From assembly GCA_030431945.1 (NCBI GenBank), contig JAUIIF010000184.1, positions 1 through 8,082 of the forward strand: 8,082 bases of DNA, in the 5' to 3' direction. The translations under genes and the position numbers were made by a program. This DNA comes from Bacteroidia bacterium. Lineage in GTDB: Bacteria > Bacteroidota > Bacteroidia > Chitinophagales > Saprospiraceae. The notes under the pieces were generated by a model that ran no database searches, had not been told where the DNA came from, and saw only the letters and a program-made list of their open reading frames with translations. This document shows positions 6,166 through 8,082 of this stretch, piece after piece (positions within the stretch are counted from its first letter, which is position 1; each line of letters opens with the position of its first letter).

Positions 6166-8055
6166 CTAATAAGCCCGTTCGTTGCTTCCTTTCATGTAAT
6201 TGACAAAAGCCTTATTCACTACCCGGAAACCACCCGGCGTCGGGTAGTTACCGCTGAAGTACCAATCGCCATTGTTATTAGGGCAGCTTTCGCGCAGGTC
6301 CTTTATCGTTTGATAAATGACGTCAATACGCGGCTTGGTTCCCTTTGGCGTGATGATCTCGGCAATCATGGCACTGACTTCTTCGTACTTGAACTGGTCG
6401 TAGAGTTCCTGGACGGTATTCCGCTGCTTATTGTCCGGTTTTTTCAACTCCTCTTCCGCCTTTTTCAGCACCTGCTTCATCAGCCGTTTCTTGCCTTTCT
6501 TTTCCAGGAGGGCTTCCATGGCCTTGAAGGCCACGAACTCTCCCATGCGCGACATATCGATGCCGTAGCAATCCGGATACCGAATCTGCGGTGCGGAGGA
6601 AACAATGATGATGCGCTTGGGCTTCAACCGACTGACAATTTTGATGATGGAGTCACGCATGGTCGTCCCCCTTACGATACTGTCATCCAGCAGCACCAGG
6701 GTATCGATATTGTTGCGGACGATGCCGTAGGTAACGTCATAGACGTGGCTCACCATATCATCCCGGCTGGTCGTATCAGCAATGAACGTCCGGGTTTTAC
6801 CGTCTTTGACGACGATCTTCTCGTTACGGACCTTCGTATTCAGAATCTTGCCCACGCCGTTCTTGCCGGCTTTCTGCTTTTTCTTGATGGCCTTTTTCTT
6901 CCAGGCAGTCAGTTCTTCTTCCAGCCCTTCGATCATGCCGTAGTAGGCCGTTTCTGCCGTATTGGGGATGTAGCTGAAGACCGTGTTGTCAAAATCGTAG
7001 TCGATGGCCCTGGTAACGGCCTTGGCCAGTCGCCGCCCCAGCTCCTTGCGTTCCAGGTAAATGTCGCGGTCCGTTCCCCGGCTGAAGTAAATCCGCTCAA
7101 AGGAACAGGCCGCCCGGGGCAGTTTTTTGGTAAACGGCAGCATGCTTACCTCGCCGCTTTTCTTGATGATGAGGGCGTGGCCGGGCTCCACTTCGCGAAT
7201 ATCCTCGATGGGAATGTTAAACGTAGTCTGCAGGGCCGGCCGTTCAGAAGCCACGGCGACAAATTCCTCGTTCTCGAAGTAAAATGCCGGGCGGATTCCC
7301 GCCGGGTCCCGCATAATAAAAGCGTCACCGTGGCCGATCATTCCGCCCATAACGTAACCGCCGTCGAATTTTTTGCTTGCTCTTTTCAGCAGCCGTTGGA
7401 CATCCAGCTCTTCGGCGATGATGTCGTTGATCTCGATATTGGAATGCCCATCCGGCTTATGCCACTGGTGAATTCGCTGAACTTCGTCGTCCAGGAAGTG
7501 GCCAATTTTTTCCAGTACCGTTACCGTATCTGACTTTTCCTTAGGAAACTGCCCCAGTTCCACCAGTTCCTGGAAAAGGTCATTGACGTTGGTAAGGTTG
7601 AAGTTTCCGGCGACGATCAGGCAGCGGGTCTTCCAGTTGCTCTGCCGCAGGAAGGGGTGGCAGGTTTCAATGTCGTTGCTGCCGTGGGTACCGTAGCGCA
7701 GGTGGCCCATCATCAGTTCTCCGGTGTAGGGGAGGTTACTCTTCAGGTACTCGCCGTTGGCGAGTTGTTCCGGCGTCAGCTCATCAAAGCGTTTGTAGAC
7801 GCCGCGCCAGAGGTCGGCCAGGTAATCTGATTTATTGGACCGTTTCCGGCTGATGAATTTCTTTCCCGGCGGGTGGTCCAGCTTGATGGTTGCCATACCG
7901 GCACCATCCTGGCCGCGGTTCCGCATTTTACGCATCAACAACTGCAGGCACTTCAAGCCGTGGATTGGGGTACCATAAGTTTCCTGGTAATAGCTCAGGG
8001 GTTTACGGAGGCGAATCATCGCCAAGCCGCATTCATGGTGGATTGCATCGCTCAT
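6166..8055 (-). CDS. Amidophosphoribosyltransferase-like (long PurF paralogue of Bacteroidota)
   Basis: This 629-aa protein has the two domains of PurF, which makes phosphoribosylamine from glutamine and PRPP. The N-terminal Ntn glutaminase begins after a propeptide MSDAIHHE, so Cys9 would be the nucleophile after processing; this also fixes the start. Seen in order are NRGQDGAG (46-53), GHLRYGT (117-123), GNFNLTN (150-156), SDTVTV (175-180) and DPAGIRP (250-256). The phosphoribosyltransferase part has CSFERIYFSRGTD (317-329), SYIPNTAETAYYGM (361-374), RTFI (422-425) and an intact PRPP loop LLDDSIVRGTT (455-465). A Lys-rich insert (386-411) and a C-terminal extension past about 515 make it longer than ordinary PurF (about 470-505 aa). 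The usual oxyanion motif HNGN is GNFN here. This long form recurs in Bacteroidota and may coexist with a standard PurF, so its in vivo reaction is uncertain. No purine genes are visible nearby. Confidence 0.9.
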   Translation of the reverse strand: MSDAIHHECGLAMIRLRKPLSYYQETYGTPIHGLKCLQLLMRKMRNRGQDGAGMATIKLDHPPGKKFISRKRSNKSDYLADLWRGVYKRFDELTPEQLANGEYLKSNLPYTGELMMGHLRYGTHGSNDIETCHPFLRQSNWKTRCLIVAGNFNLTNVNDLFQELVELGQFPKEKSDTVTVLEKIGHFLDDEVQRIHQWHKPDGHSNIEINDIIAEELDVQRLLKRASKKFDGGYVMGGMIGHGDAFIMRDPAGIRPAFYFENEEFVAVASERPALQTTFNIPIEDIREVEPGHALIIKKSGEVSMLPFTKKLPRAACSFERIYFSRGTDRDIYLERKELGRRLAKAVTRAIDYDFDNTVFSYIPNTAETAYYGMIEGLEEELTAWKKKAIKKKQKAGKNGVGKILNTKVRNEKIVVKDGKTRTFIADTTSRDDMVSHVYDVTYGIVRNNIDTLVLLDDSIVRGTTMRDSIIKIVSRLKPKRIIIVSSAPQIRYPDCYGIDMSRMGEFVAFKAMEALLEKKGKKRLMKQVLKKAEEELKKPDNKQRNTVQELYDQFKYEEVSAMIAEIITPKGTKPRIDVIYQTIKDLRESCPNNNGDWYFSGNYPTPGGFRVVNKAFVNYMKGSNERAY

Positions 8056-8082
8056 GTAGGGGGACCCTTTTGGGAAGGAAAA

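Noticed and set aside
6155..6177. CGGGC/GCCCG stem across the vWA and PurF-like gene ends
   Set aside because: It has a 5-bp stem with a 13-nt loop and no T-tract, and it extends into the PurF-like coding end. It is too weak to call a terminator.
6163..7533. 456-codon plus-strand open frame opposite the PurF-like gene
   Set aside because: It lies wholly antisense to a clearly recognised conserved protein. Its Phe/Val/Asp/His-rich sequence shows no family motif, so it is a shadow of codon bias on the other strand.

Overview
The window looks like chromosomal DNA of a Bacteroidota bacterium. A Saprospiraceae member such as Lewinella is my best guess, but this is inferred from gene families and base composition and was not tested by a search. 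The clues are the long (about 630 aa) PurF-like protein typical of Bacteroidota, a PorT-type outer-membrane barrel, a YfbK-type von Willebrand lipoprotein, moderately high GC, and start codons without clear Shine-Dalgarno sequences.

Layout: the left edge cuts into a plus-strand PcfJ-like gene (2-883). It converges on a minus-strand DJ-1/PfpI gene (924-1466). A 225-bp gap follows, then a minus-strand pair that reads murQ (start 2876) followed by a group III truncated haemoglobin, with only 6 bp between them. A GC-rich divergent spacer (2877-3165) leads to a plus-strand outer-membrane barrel gene (3166-3888). Its stop codon overlaps that of a minus-strand dicluster ferredoxin (3885-4232). A second long divergent spacer (4233-4664) precedes the vWA lipoprotein gene (4665-6146). 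That gene converges, with a 19-bp gap, on the PurF-like gene (6166-8055), whose start lies just inside the right edge.

The genes do not form one pathway. They are household, stress and envelope functions: sugar recycling from peptidoglycan (MurQ), haem-based O2 or NO chemistry (truncated haemoglobin), carbonyl or stress defence (DJ-1/PfpI), low-potential electron transfer (ferredoxin), envelope proteins (barrel and vWA lipoprotein), and a purine-type amidotransferase paralogue. Only murQ and the globin look like an operon.

I see no CRISPR array, transposase, tRNA or rRNA, and no clear evidence of a novel multi-gene system. The least explained signals are a perfect 20-bp inverted repeat pair shared by two intergenic regions (1671-1690 and 4520-4539), two long GC-rich divergent spacers, and changes at the normally conserved glutaminase oxyanion motif of the PurF-like protein.
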